Assembly: GCF_000243335.1 (NCBI RefSeq)
Contig: NZ_JH597773.1
Coordinates: forward strand, 686,489 to 750,488
DNA from: Leptonema illini DSM 21528
GTDB lineage: Bacteria > Spirochaetota > Leptospiria > Leptospirales > Leptonemataceae
DNA length: 64,000 bases
Direction: 5' to 3'
Every line of letters begins with the position of its first letter. Position 1 is the stretch's first letter. Positions 17,948 to 26,631 of this stretch are shown here, one piece after another. A program made the translations under genes and the position numbers. Under the pieces are notes generated by a model. It was not told the DNA's origin and did not search any database. It worked only from the letters and a program-made list of their open reading frames with translations.

Positions 17948-18003
17948 TGATGATGAAATTGCGGGCGGAGTCGTAGCGTCAAGTCGCTCTCGGGCGAGCG
18001 GCG

Positions 18004-18879
18004 CTACTCGATCATCTCAAAGCGGATGCGCTTCAGATGACGGACGATGCGCGTGAAGTAATCCTGGCTCCAGATCGTGTCGCCGAATTCCGGATCAATG
18101 AGATGGATCATCTCTCCAGGAACCCAGTGAACCTCCTGTCCGTCCTGGTCGCGAATACGGCCTTCGGCAAGGGCGTTTGAGATGCGACGCGCCCCATGTC
18201 TGCGCAGATCACGAATCAGGGCGCGAAAGAACGCCTCGCGCGCCGGATCATAAAACCGGAACTGCCGGTGAAAGAGAACGGCGTCGTGAAAGTACTCGGG
18301 AATATTGAAGGCGCCTTTTGCTCCGACGCCGAGGGCCAGGTTGAAGACGAAGTCGGCGATCTCGTTGAAGATGCCAAGACCGGGCATATCCTGACCCGGG
18401 AACAGCCGCTCCGCCCTGACCTTGCTTGCAAGCGGATGCCGCGTCATCAGCCAGTCGATATAAAGCAGCTTCTTGCTCGGCGCCCCGGGATTCAGCCGGA
18501 AACGAAAATGCGAGAGCTTGAGGCGCAGATGAAACAGGATCTCGGACTGCCAGCGGATCAGGATGCGCTGATCGAGCTCTGAAAGATACTGAAGTTCTAC
18601 GTGATAGTCTTTGTAATCCTTGCGAGCGATTTCATGAAAGATGCCCGACCAGTCCATCAGCTCGTTGATCTCGCTCTCAGAATACTTCCCGAAAATGCGC
18701 ACCTCGCCCGACGGCAGAACGCCCTGCATGAGCGGCTGCACATGAAGATCTTCAAGGATCTCCTGCTCGTCCAGATCGGGCAATTCGATCTTTTTGTCGC
18801 TATCGCGCGCCGCCTTCGCCTTGCGCAGACTCTGCGCCAGATCATCCAGTCTACCGAACAAACTCATAGCGGCCTGCAT
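18004..18879 (-). CDS. Unknown protein
   Basis: 291 residues of no family I recognise. Visible traits are a charged helical N-terminus (LAQSLRKAKAARDSDKK), then a mixed segment with many aromatic and Arg/His residues (IFHEIARKDYKDYHVELQYL, LRLKLSHFRFRLNPG). No signal peptide or convincing membrane helix. An alternative start is the Met at residue 5 (MSLFGRLDDLAQ). It lies between the HDAC-like gene and the HAD gene on the same strand, which may form one transcript. Reads like a lineage-specific gene. Confidence 0.6.
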   Translation of the reverse strand: MQAAMSLFGRLDDLAQSLRKAKAARDSDKKIELPDLDEQEILEDLHVQPLMQGVLPSGEVRIFGKYSESEINELMDWSGIFHEIARKDYKDYHVELQYLSELDQRILIRWQSEILFHLRLKLSHFRFRLNPGAPSKKLLYIDWLMTRHPLASKVRAERLFPGQDMPGLGIFNEIADFVFNLALGVGAKGAFNIPEYFHDAVLFHRQFRFYDPAREAFFRALIRDLRRHGARRISNALAEGRIRDQDGQEVHWVPGEMIHLIDPEFGDTIWSQDYFTRIVRHLKRIRFEMIE

Positions 18880-18951
18880 ACGTCGAATTGAGCGAATCCA
18901 TGCAAGGATATCGCGTCAACGGTATGACGATTTCGTTTTCTGAGCACCATC

Positions 18952-19893
18952 TTAGATCATTCCGGCGAGAGCTTTTGCCGTCTGTATATGCAGATCGACA
19001 GTATCCTCCGTTTTGATAGCATACCCTCCGGCAAGAACCGCGGCGATCGGAGTGTCGGCGAACATCTCACAGACCATGCGATCGCGCGCCGCCATTCCTT
19101 CTTTCGATATGGAGAGCCCGCCCAGGCGATCGTTTTCGTAAGGGTCGACGCCGGCGACAAAGAAGACAAGATCGGCTTTGTAGCTCTTCCTGACCTTCAT
19201 GAGATTCGTTTCAAGCAGATTCAGATACTCTTCGTCATGCATGGCGGAATCAAGGCCGATATCAAGAGATCCCTTCTCTTTAATCGGATAATTCTTTTCT
19301 TCATGCATCGAGAACGTAAACACATGCCGGCTGTGCCGAAATATCTTCGCCGTTCCGTTGCCCTGATGCACGTCGAGATCGATGATAAGGGCGCGTTTGA
19401 TGCGCTTTTGCTTCTGTAAAACACGCACCGCTATGGCGACGTCGTTTAAGTAGCAGAAACCTTCGGCATGATCGGCAAAGGCATGATGAAAGCCACCCGA
19501 CAGATTCATCGCCCGCCCGTAATCAAGGGCCATCTCGGCGGCCATGATCGTTCCGCCTGTTCCCAGGAAAAAGGCATCTACAATGCTCTTTGTAAGAGGT
19601 AGCTCGCTGCGATAGACGCGGCGCGAAAAGTTCAACGTCTGTAAATCCTGTAAATAATCCTTCTTGTGAACGGTGGCTGCGTCATCGAAAGAGGCCGGCA
19701 TCGGCTCGAAGAAACGATGCTGCGCAAAGGCAGGGTCTTCTTTCAGTTTTGAGTAGATGAGGCTGAATTTCACGGCCGGAAATACATGCGCCTCGAGTTG
19801 CAGGTTATAGCCGGGCGAATAGATGAATACGGGAAGGGCCAGGCCGCCTCCTTGCGCCTTTTCGCTTACGGTCTTTTTTTTAGCAGAAAACAT
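18952..19893 (-). CDS. Histone deacetylase family protein (class II / AcuC-like)
   Basis: 313 residues. Histone-deacetylase-fold enzymes use Zn to remove acetyl groups from lysine, polyamines or small molecules. The active-site pattern is intact: the tandem His in GGFHHAFADHAEGFCYLNDVA, the Zn ligands in LIIDLDVHQGNGTAK, the second Asp in AGVDPYENDRLGGL, and AGGYA near the C-terminus. Bacterial members include acetoin utilisation and acetylpolyamine amidohydrolase types; which substrate applies here is not visible. Divergent from the App1-like gene across 61 bases. Confidence 0.9.
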   Translation of the reverse strand: MFSAKKKTVSEKAQGGGLALPVFIYSPGYNLQLEAHVFPAVKFSLIYSKLKEDPAFAQHRFFEPMPASFDDAATVHKKDYLQDLQTLNFSRRVYRSELPLTKSIVDAFFLGTGGTIMAAEMALDYGRAMNLSGGFHHAFADHAEGFCYLNDVAIAVRVLQKQKRIKRALIIDLDVHQGNGTAKIFRHSRHVFTFSMHEEKNYPIKEKGSLDIGLDSAMHDEEYLNLLETNLMKVRKSYKADLVFFVAGVDPYENDRLGGLSISKEGMAARDRMVCEMFADTPIAAVLAGGYAIKTEDTVDLHIQTAKALAGMI

Positions 19894-19954
19894 TCTCGGG
19901 TTCCGATCTCCTGTTTGACATCATCGTCAGGAAGGGATATCAAGCAAGCAATTC

Positions 19955-21517
19955 ATGAGCGACGAAAATCAGCAAACACCTCCTCCCTCCGACTCCTCAG
20001 ACGTTCCCGTCGTCGGTCGTCGCCGTATCGCCTTGCTCGGCGGAGCATGCGGTACGGCGAAACGCGTTCGCATCACCGGACAGATTCTCGACGTCCCCGT
20101 TTTGCAGAGCCACCTGAACGAGCCGTGGAGCCGCACGGCTATGCTGCCACAATCGCTGGCCCGACGCTTTCGCGCCGTGCAGGATGCGGGCATCAACCCT
20201 GTGCGCGGGCCCCGCTTGCGCATCGAGGTGCTGCATGCCGATACCGAGCATCCGGAGACCGATGCTCCGTTCACCGTATGGGACGACATCCATGCAAAAG
20301 GGGGGACTTCTTTTTCGATTGATGCCGTCGACTTTCCGCCTCTGCCTCCTGGAGAGTATCTGCTGCGTATATCGCTTCTTGCCGTCGAGTCTATCCGGCA
20401 GCATATGACCGACCTCGCCTATCTCGGCACAGGATCGAGCCAGTATTCGCAGAAAGATACGGTCGTCGGCTACGGAAAGCTACGCGTGCTTGCCGACGAT
20501 TTCGACGGCCCCGTCATCATGTCTGATATCGACCAGACCTTCCTCGATACAAAGATCGATAGCCGGCAGGGACTGATGGATGCCCTGTTCGAACGCATCG
20601 AATCGAAACGACCGTTGCCGGGCATGGAGCAGTTCTATCGCGATTTGCGCAAAGAAGGCATTCCGCTATTTTTCGTTTCGGCCTCGCCCAGTTTTTTCAG
20701 GCGCACGCTTGAAGGCGTCTTTGATCGCTTTCAGATCGGTCATGACGGACTCTTCCTCAAGAATCTGCTCGGACCGATCAATAACATCGTTCGCAAAACC
20801 TTCGAGGTCTTATCCAATATCGAAGAGTACATGACGCAGAACATGAGCGATGCGATGGAACGTTCGGCCAAGTTTCTCGGTTCGACGATGCAGAGCATGG
20901 TCGATCAGATCGCCTATAAACTCACGGTGCTGCTCGAGCAGCGAACGATGATGCCGGCACAGGCGTCCGAAATTTTGATCGGCGACAATACCGAAAGCGA
21001 TTACTTCATCTTCACGATCTATCAGCATCTTCTGCTTGGCGCCATTCCTCCCGATCAGATCGAGGATTTCTTCTATCATCTGAACTTTCACGATAGAGAA
21101 GCGATCACCAGAGATTCGGCGCGACGTATCGCTACCCTTACAGAGAAAAACCTTACCGTACATGGCCCGCTTAACCCCGTTCAGGCGGTCTGGATCCATC
21201 AGGCGCGCCCCGAAACGGGAACAGACCAGATGCTTGCCTCGATAACCGAGGCCGTCGCCGAGATACGGCCTCGCATCGAAGCCGGCGAGATACGCCCGCC
21301 GATCGCCTATTCGAACGCTTTCGAACTTGCCCTGCTTGCTCTGAACGAATCGCTCTTCGATGCCGGGTCTGTCTTGCGTGTGGCGCAGGCATGTCTCGGT
21401 CAGGTACTGCGCGACGAACAACTTGACCGACCGACGCTACTTGCGGTGGTCGATCGCTTCCCGTTCAAGAAGCAGGTGCACAGAGAACAGATCAAGAAGG
21501 CTCTCGCCGAATTCTGA
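19955..21517 (+). CDS. App1-type phosphatase (DUF2183 family)
   Basis: 520 residues. The catalytic region (about residues 185-380) holds IMSDIDQTFLDTKI, a DxDxT haloacid-type nucleophile motif; LFFVSASPSFFRRTL and ILIGDNTESDYFIF, the motifs of the App1/DUF2183 catalytic domain, which in yeast App1 dephosphorylates phosphatidic acid. The N-terminal 180 residues have a beta-rich layout, and residues 270-330 are helical (YMTQNMSDAMERSAKFLGS). No membrane segment is obvious. Its TGA directly abuts the stop of the convergent TonB-like gene. Confidence 0.85.
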   Translation: MSDENQQTPPPSDSSDVPVVGRRRIALLGGACGTAKRVRITGQILDVPVLQSHLNEPWSRTAMLPQSLARRFRAVQDAGINPVRGPRLRIEVLHADTEHPETDAPFTVWDDIHAKGGTSFSIDAVDFPPLPPGEYLLRISLLAVESIRQHMTDLAYLGTGSSQYSQKDTVVGYGKLRVLADDFDGPVIMSDIDQTFLDTKIDSRQGLMDALFERIESKRPLPGMEQFYRDLRKEGIPLFFVSASPSFFRRTLEGVFDRFQIGHDGLFLKNLLGPINNIVRKTFEVLSNIEEYMTQNMSDAMERSAKFLGSTMQSMVDQIAYKLTVLLEQRTMMPAQASEILIGDNTESDYFIFTIYQHLLLGAIPPDQIEDFFYHLNFHDREAITRDSARRIATLTEKNLTVHGPLNPVQAVWIHQARPETGTDQMLASITEAVAEIRPRIEAGEIRPPIAYSNAFELALLALNESLFDAGSVLRVAQACLGQVLRDEQLDRPTLLAVVDRFPFKKQVHREQIKKALAEF

Positions 21518-22489
21518 TCAGCGATACACGGGCGGGAACAGAAAGTTGATGCCGAAGATGTTCCCGTGCTGGAAGACCTCGGGCGGAGGCGGGCCGAAGT
21601 TCTGGTTATGAAGCACGCGGTAGCAGGCCTCATCGACGGGAACCTGACCCATACTGGAAACGATGCGCACGTCGCGCACGTTACCTTCACGATCGAGTAG
21701 AAAGAGCACCTTTACGATCTGCGGCTTGATCGGCTGACTGACGACGGTACCCGCCTGGTCGCGCCATGCAAGGTTTAACCCCGGCGGGGCGAAGTTCTCG
21801 CGAATCTGGCGCATCATATCGCGAAAGTACTTATAGCCGGCAAGCTCCTGTGTGGCAATGGAGAAGGCAGGTGATGAATCCCAGCGCAGCGCAAAGTCAT
21901 CTCTGAATCGGTAGTTCATGGGGATGCGCATCGGCAGATTCTCGCCGTTGCCAGGGTTACCGGGTAACGCCCGGGACTGTTCTTCTCCGCCCTGGCCGTT
22001 CGCCGATCGTCGCTCCAGTCCGGTCTGCCCCGGCGCATCGGGGTCAGAGAACTGCGAGCTGCCCGAAGAATCCTCACCGGCCGGCGACGATGAACCGCCT
22101 TCGCCCCCGCCTCCTGAAAGTGAGACAAACAGAGTATCATCGCTCGACATCGTATGAAAGCCTGACTCGGCCGTGATACCGCCTCGCCCGCCCGACGTCA
22201 CATCGGAATAGGCGCGCATCTGCCCCGGCACAGGCGCCGTCGGATTCATCTGATCGACAAGCACCGGATAGATAGACGAAGCGGGATTGATGTCGGGGCC
22301 GAGGCTTTGCTGCATCATATCAAGAGAAAGCGAAGGCATCTGTCGCACGAAGACGGACGCAAAAACCGAAGAGAAGAGAATGCCCACCCACAGGGCGGAT
22401 CGAAAGAAGCGCTCTTCAAACCGCTCGTCGGGATCGGCGGGAATCTCACGCAAAAGGGAGTTCTGGATCTTCTGAAGCGTCGTCATCAT
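21518..22489 (-). CDS. TonB-like membrane protein
   Basis: 323 residues from the Met at 22487-22489, which follows AGAGA; an in-frame ATG lies 27 bases upstream at 22516. A short cytoplasmic N-terminus is followed by one membrane helix (ALWVGILFSSVFASVFV). The middle is a long low-complexity periplasmic spacer rich in Gly, Ser, Pro and Glu (GGGGEGGSSSPAGEDSSGSS). The C-terminus (KVLFLLDREGNVRDVRIVSS, EACYRVL, NFGPPPPE) matches the TonB C-terminal domain. It is the last gene of the rsmI-GT9-ruvB run and overlaps ruvB by about 44 bases. No ExbB/ExbD is in the window. Confidence 0.75.
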   Translation of the reverse strand: MMTTLQKIQNSLLREIPADPDERFEERFFRSALWVGILFSSVFASVFVRQMPSLSLDMMQQSLGPDINPASSIYPVLVDQMNPTAPVPGQMRAYSDVTSGGRGGITAESGFHTMSSDDTLFVSLSGGGGEGGSSSPAGEDSSGSSQFSDPDAPGQTGLERRSANGQGGEEQSRALPGNPGNGENLPMRIPMNYRFRDDFALRWDSSPAFSIATQELAGYKYFRDMMRQIRENFAPPGLNLAWRDQAGTVVSQPIKPQIVKVLFLLDREGNVRDVRIVSSMGQVPVDEACYRVLHNQNFGPPPPEVFQHGNIFGINFLFPPVYR

Positions 22490-23504
22490 TTCTCTGTTTA
22501 ACCGTCGCCGCATCAAGCGGATCGAGACCGAGGTATCGGCGTCCCGATGCCGAAAGCACTCGACCCTGCGGCGTCTTTTCTATAAGACCGATACGCAAAA
22601 GAAAAGGTTCATGATTCTCTTCTATTGTTCGCTCCTCTTCGTCGATCAGAGCGGCAATCGTGCGTAAGCCTACGGGACCGCCGCGATAGCGTTCGGCCAT
22701 CAGATGCAGAATATGCCGGTCGGTTTCATTCAGGCCAAGCGTGTCGATACCGAGGCTCGTCATACACTGTTCTATAAAACCGGGCTCAATGCTCTGCGGG
22801 CGAGCCAGGGTAGCGTAATCCCGCACGCGTCGCAGCAAGCGCAGCGATTCGCGCGGCGTCATGCGGGAGCGTGAGGCCAGCAGCGACGCCGCCGTCTGCG
22901 AGAGTTGCAGCTCATAAATGCGGGCGGCCCGCAGAACGATCGTTGCCAGGCTCTCTTCATCATAAAAATCCAGTTTCAGATGCAGGCCGAAGCGTGCGCG
23001 AAGCGGAGCGGATAGCATGCCCGAACGGGTCGTCGCTCCGACAAGCGTAAACGGCTTGAGGTGCAGCTTCACCGATCGCGCCGACATGCCCTCGCCGAGA
23101 ATGAAGTCTATGAAGCCGTCTTCCATGGCCGAATAGAGGATCTCTTCGCAGTTGCGCTGCAGGCGATGGATTTCGTCGATAAAGAGGATGTCGCCCTCTT
23201 CGAGAAGCGTGAGGATGCGAGCCAGATCGCCCGGCTTGGTTAACGCAGGTGCGCTTGTCGAGTGAAAGCGTCCGCCCATCTCGCGGGCAAGGATGGCGGC
23301 AAGGGTCGTTTTGCCGAGTCCTGGCGGTCCAGAAAAAAGAACATGATCGAGCGTTTCGCTACGCGCCTTCGCCGCCTGAAGGGCTACTCCCAGTCTTTCG
23401 CGCAGCTTCGGCTGACCGACGAACTCGGCAAGCGTTTCGGGTCTGATCCATTCTTCGGATTCGATCTCTTTCGAGCTGTCTGTGCTGCCGGCCATACCTT
23501 TCAC
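22446..23504 (-). CDS. ruvB: Holliday junction branch migration ATPase RuvB
   Basis: 352 residues. RuvB is the AAA+ motor of the RuvAB complex. Clear marks: FVGQPKLRERLGVAL, Walker A GPPGLGKTTLA, Walker B ILFIDEIHRL, EEILYSAMEDGFIDFILGEG, FTLVGATTRSGMLSAPLRARFG (sensor I and arginine finger), and the winged-helix ending GPVGLRTIAALIDEE and ATPQGR-type (KTPQGRVLSASG). The ATG at 23504 lies 3 bases after the GT9-like gene stop; an in-frame Met at residue 4 is also possible. ruvA and ruvC are in a separate run about 17 kb upstream. Confidence 0.96.
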   Translation of the reverse strand: MKGMAGSTDSSKEIESEEWIRPETLAEFVGQPKLRERLGVALQAAKARSETLDHVLFSGPPGLGKTTLAAILAREMGGRFHSTSAPALTKPGDLARILTLLEEGDILFIDEIHRLQRNCEEILYSAMEDGFIDFILGEGMSARSVKLHLKPFTLVGATTRSGMLSAPLRARFGLHLKLDFYDEESLATIVLRAARIYELQLSQTAASLLASRSRMTPRESLRLLRRVRDYATLARPQSIEPGFIEQCMTSLGIDTLGLNETDRHILHLMAERYRGGPVGLRTIAALIDEEERTIEENHEPFLLRIGLIEKTPQGRVLSASGRRYLGLDPLDAATVKQRNDDDASEDPELPFA

Positions 23505-23507
23505 AGA

Positions 23508-24722
23508 TCACGGTCCCTGCGCCAGAAGTAGTTTCAGCTCTTCGAATACGGCCTCGGCTGAAATCGTATCGACGCAATAGTTATGCGAACAGGCGGGACA
23601 ATCGCGCACGCATTCATCGACGTGCGGCTTTAACGATAGTCCTCCGCTAAGCTGAACGGATTCGTCGAACAGCGAACGGTCGTGACTTGCATGAAGCGTC
23701 AGCTCCTCCGCTCGACCGGCATGAAGAGAACGATACGTGAGCATGTCATGAAGGAAAACGATCTGCGATCCGCCCATCTGAGCAAGAAGCAGCTCGGGCG
23801 AAGGATTGCCGATTACGATTTTCGAGAAACGTGCGAGTGAAAGCTGTTCGTCAAAAGAAGGCGATTCGATGAGGCGGATGCCGTCAAAACCGCGCGAAAG
23901 CAACGCAAGCTCTTTGCGAAATACGGGCAGGCCTCTGAGCACCTCTCGATCTTTGTCGTTTGATTCCCGCGCCGATTTCTCATCAAGCGTTACGACAAAG
24001 GGCATGCCGTTCTGCGAAAGCATACGACAGAGGCGCATATAACTCGAGAAAGGCCACGGCGATCCTGTGAACGGATCAAGCGAAACGGGAATCCAGATGG
24101 GATGCGTCGACGGCGCAAGCGCCTCGAACATGCGCCGCATCGTTATGCGAAAACGCAGATTGTGCTGCGACAGCTGCAGATCGGCCTTCTCAAGGTGAGA
24201 CTGCTTTCTGCCTTTTTTATTGCCTTTGCTCTTCCCTTTGCCGTTCCACATCGGAAGAGCATTCCAGAACGAAGGGAAGCGATGATAACTGCGATTGCGT
24301 GATTTCAGCTGAACGCTGGTGACTCCGCGAATCGACGCGGATCTCGATGAGATAAAGAGGTCGGCCCCTGTACCGCGAACGGCCTGTGATAGAGCCTTCT
24401 CTGAAGCGGCCGGCGTCAACGGGTGCATTTCTGTAAAAAGCTGCGACGATGTGAAGAACGGATGCATCGCAGGCGGCGCAAGAAGCATACGCCGATGATC
24501 TCCGCGCAGCGACGAGGCAAAGCGAATCAGTTCGAGCGCCTCTTCAAGGCTGGCCCCGTCGTCGATGTGAAAAAGCAAAGCCTTCTGTTTTTCAGCGGAC
24601 GAGAAGAACATGGAAAACAGCGATTTCTTACGCTTCTTTTCTTTTATCGGAATGGATCTGAGGCCGCCGTTCTGCTGCCCCTGTTCTGGCTCTTGTTTCT
24701 TGCGTTCTGCCGTCGATTTCAT
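23508..24722 (-). CDS. Probable glycosyltransferase family 9-like protein
   Basis: 404 residues, tentatively a divergent member of the heptosyltransferase-like GT9 fold. The support is the two-lobed layout, an N-terminal basic stretch, PIWIPVSLDPFTGSPWPFSSYMRLC at the start of the second lobe (the place of GS-x-x-K-x-W in GT9), FSKIVIGNPSPELLLAQMGG resembling the D-S-G-P-x-H-x-A loop but without it, and the ending CVRDCPACSHNYCVDTIS, similar to the Cys-rich tail of some GT9 proteins. The canonical nucleotide-sugar motif is poorly kept. It overlaps rsmI upstream by 4 bases and lies 3 bases from ruvB. The 180-region is very basic (GKGKSKGNKKGRKQ). Confidence 0.5.
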   Translation of the reverse strand: MKSTAERKKQEPEQGQQNGGLRSIPIKEKKRKKSLFSMFFSSAEKQKALLFHIDDGASLEEALELIRFASSLRGDHRRMLLAPPAMHPFFTSSQLFTEMHPLTPAASEKALSQAVRGTGADLFISSRSASIRGVTSVQLKSRNRSYHRFPSFWNALPMWNGKGKSKGNKKGRKQSHLEKADLQLSQHNLRFRITMRRMFEALAPSTHPIWIPVSLDPFTGSPWPFSSYMRLCRMLSQNGMPFVVTLDEKSARESNDKDREVLRGLPVFRKELALLSRGFDGIRLIESPSFDEQLSLARFSKIVIGNPSPELLLAQMGGSQIVFLHDMLTYRSLHAGRAEELTLHASHDRSLFDESVQLSGGLSLKPHVDECVRDCPACSHNYCVDTISAEAVFEELKLLLAQGP

Positions 24723-25417
24723 GCGTTTCGTTCTTCTCTCGTTCGATCCAGTATGATCACCGGAGCGCCTTTCGGAATCTGTTTTGCCACACGCTCGGCT
24801 TCGGCCAGTCGAAAGCGAAAGACGCGCTCATTCTCGCCGCTCAGATCGATGCCGACAAACACTTTTTCGCTGCCCGGAAGGGCCTGCTTCATCTCTTCAA
24901 GCGTCTTTGCCGTACGATACGGCGTTTCATAAAAGACAACGGTTTCGGCCCTTTTTCCAAGTCCCTGGAAAAAACGACGCCGCTCCGCCGTTTCTCGAGG
25001 AGGGAATCCGGCGAAAAAGAAGGCGCCGTTAATGCCCGCCCGCACGGTCGCCAGGGTCAGGGCGGACGTTCCGGGCAGGACCGTAATCCGCCATCCGCGC
25101 TGCTCTGCCTTCACGAGCATGTTCGATCCAGGATCGCAGAACACCGGCATGCCGGCATCGGATACAAGCAGGATCTGTCGCATCGCAGAGATCTGGCCGA
25201 ACAGATCCTGAACATCTGCTTCAGAGCTGTGTTCGTCCAGAATCAGGAAGTCGGCGTCGGGCCGGGCGATGCCATGCCTCTTGAGCAGCGTCTGCGCCGT
25301 GCGACGACTCTCGCAGACGACGACATCGGCGCTGCGAGCAAGGCTCAAGAAGCGGAGCGTCACATCGTCGGAATTCCCAAGAGGCATACCCGCCAGCACA
25401 AGCTCGGGCTGAGACAT
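24719..25417 (-). CDS. rsmI: RsmI-like 16S rRNA 2'-O-methyltransferase (short, divergent)
   Basis: 232 residues. RsmI methylates the 2'-O of cytidine 1402 in 16S rRNA. The SAM-dependent tetrapyrrole-methylase-like fold is seen in LAGMPLGNSDDVTLRFLSLARSADVVVCE, VSDAGMPVFCDPGSNMLVKA, VLPGTSALTLATVRAGI and FFAGFPPRE. Differences from the usual RsmI: it is about 50 residues shorter, lacking the C-terminal extension, and the loop reads SDAGMPVFCDPG instead of SDAGTPGISDPG. It heads the rsmI-GT9-ruvB-TonB run. Confidence 0.78.
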   Translation of the reverse strand: MSQPELVLAGMPLGNSDDVTLRFLSLARSADVVVCESRRTAQTLLKRHGIARPDADFLILDEHSSEADVQDLFGQISAMRQILLVSDAGMPVFCDPGSNMLVKAEQRGWRITVLPGTSALTLATVRAGINGAFFFAGFPPRETAERRRFFQGLGKRAETVVFYETPYRTAKTLEEMKQALPGSEKVFVGIDLSGENERVFRFRLAEAERVAKQIPKGAPVIILDRTREERNA

Positions 25418-25504
25418 AATGCGTAGAGCTTTCCCGCACCCGACATCAGGTCAAGCGAGAAGCCTACACTTCTCTGTTCTCAGTTGACGTCACAGCCTCA
25501 TCGT

Positions 25505-26590
25505 ATGTGCAGATCCATGCTCTCTTTTCTCACGTCTGCCCTGCTTCTGATGCATGGCCTGATCCACCTCATTGGATTCCGTCGCCAGGATTTATCACGT
25601 CCGGTGCGCTCTGCATGGCTGGTCTGCGCCGCTCTGTTTGTCGTATCGGCGATGCTGGTTTTGCTGACAGAAAGCTGGTGGATCGTGTCTACCGTCGCCC
25701 TGCTTCTCTCACAGAGTCTGATCGCATTTCACTGGAAAGACGCAAAGGCAGGCACGATCGTGAACGTCGCCGTGCTCGTTGTAATCCTGCTCGGTTATGG
25801 CGAGCATCGCTTCAACCGCCTTGCAGCAGACGAACTCAGCATTCTCGAAAGTAATCCTATCAGAAGCGGGAAGAATCCCGAAATCACGCAGGCCGACCTG
25901 AAGCACCTTCCTGCTCCCGTAGGTCGCTGGCTAACCCGCAGCGGCGTCGTCGGCCAGAGGCGCATCACCGGGCTGAGCCTGACACAGACGGGAGAGATGC
26001 GAACCACGCCTGACGGAAGCTGGATGCCTTTTACAGCGCGGCAGCAGTTTCGCGTCGATGCGCCGGGTTTTCTCTGGATGGTTAACGTAAAGGCCGCTCC
26101 GGGTATTGCTCTTCGCGGTCGCGATCTGCTTCATTCGGGAAGGGGAAGCATGAGAATCGAATTGCTGTCGCTTTTCCCGGTAGCCGATGCAAAAGGCCCG
26201 CAGATCGACCAGGGGGCCATCGTGCGCTTTCTTGCAGAAAGCATCTGGTTTCCCACGTCGGCCCTTGAGCCGTATATGTCGTGGACTGCGGTGAGTGACA
26301 GTCAGGCGCGCGTTACGCTGAAACAGAATGCTCAGACCGTTCATGCAGATTTCTTCTTCGATGCAAACGGCGACATCATCGCCATCGAGGCCGATCGTTA
26401 TATGGATCGTAACGGCTCTTCTACGCTCGAACGCTGGCGCATCGACATCGATCCGGCGAGTAAAGAGGTCTTTCCCGGACCGAACGGCATCCCCTTTCAT
26501 CTACCGACAGAGAGTACGGTTACCTGGAAACTGAAAGAGGGCGATTTCACCTGGCTCAAACTGAAGGTTGCGGATTTGAAATATCAGTGA
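25505..26590 (+). CDS. DUF6544-type membrane protein of unknown function
   Basis: 361 residues from the ATG at 25505; the frame is open from a TTG at 25484. Three or four membrane helices occupy residues 1-105 (LTSALLLMHGLIHLIGF, WLVCAALFVVSAMLVLL, SLIAFHWKDA, VNVAVLVVILLGYG), followed by a long soluble part with LPAPVGRWLTRSGVVGQ, a signature of the DUF6544 family. No catalytic motif is visible. It is single, divergent from rsmI and convergent with the patatin gene. Confidence 0.7.
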   Translation: MCRSMLSFLTSALLLMHGLIHLIGFRRQDLSRPVRSAWLVCAALFVVSAMLVLLTESWWIVSTVALLLSQSLIAFHWKDAKAGTIVNVAVLVVILLGYGEHRFNRLAADELSILESNPIRSGKNPEITQADLKHLPAPVGRWLTRSGVVGQRRITGLSLTQTGEMRTTPDGSWMPFTARQQFRVDAPGFLWMVNVKAAPGIALRGRDLLHSGRGSMRIELLSLFPVADAKGPQIDQGAIVRFLAESIWFPTSALEPYMSWTAVSDSQARVTLKQNAQTVHADFFFDANGDIIAIEADRYMDRNGSSTLERWRIDIDPASKEVFPGPNGIPFHLPTESTVTWKLKEGDFTWLKLKVADLKYQ

Positions 26591-26631
26591 CCGGCCGGAG
26601 GCTGTCGAGCAATTCTGATCTGCCGCAGGCC

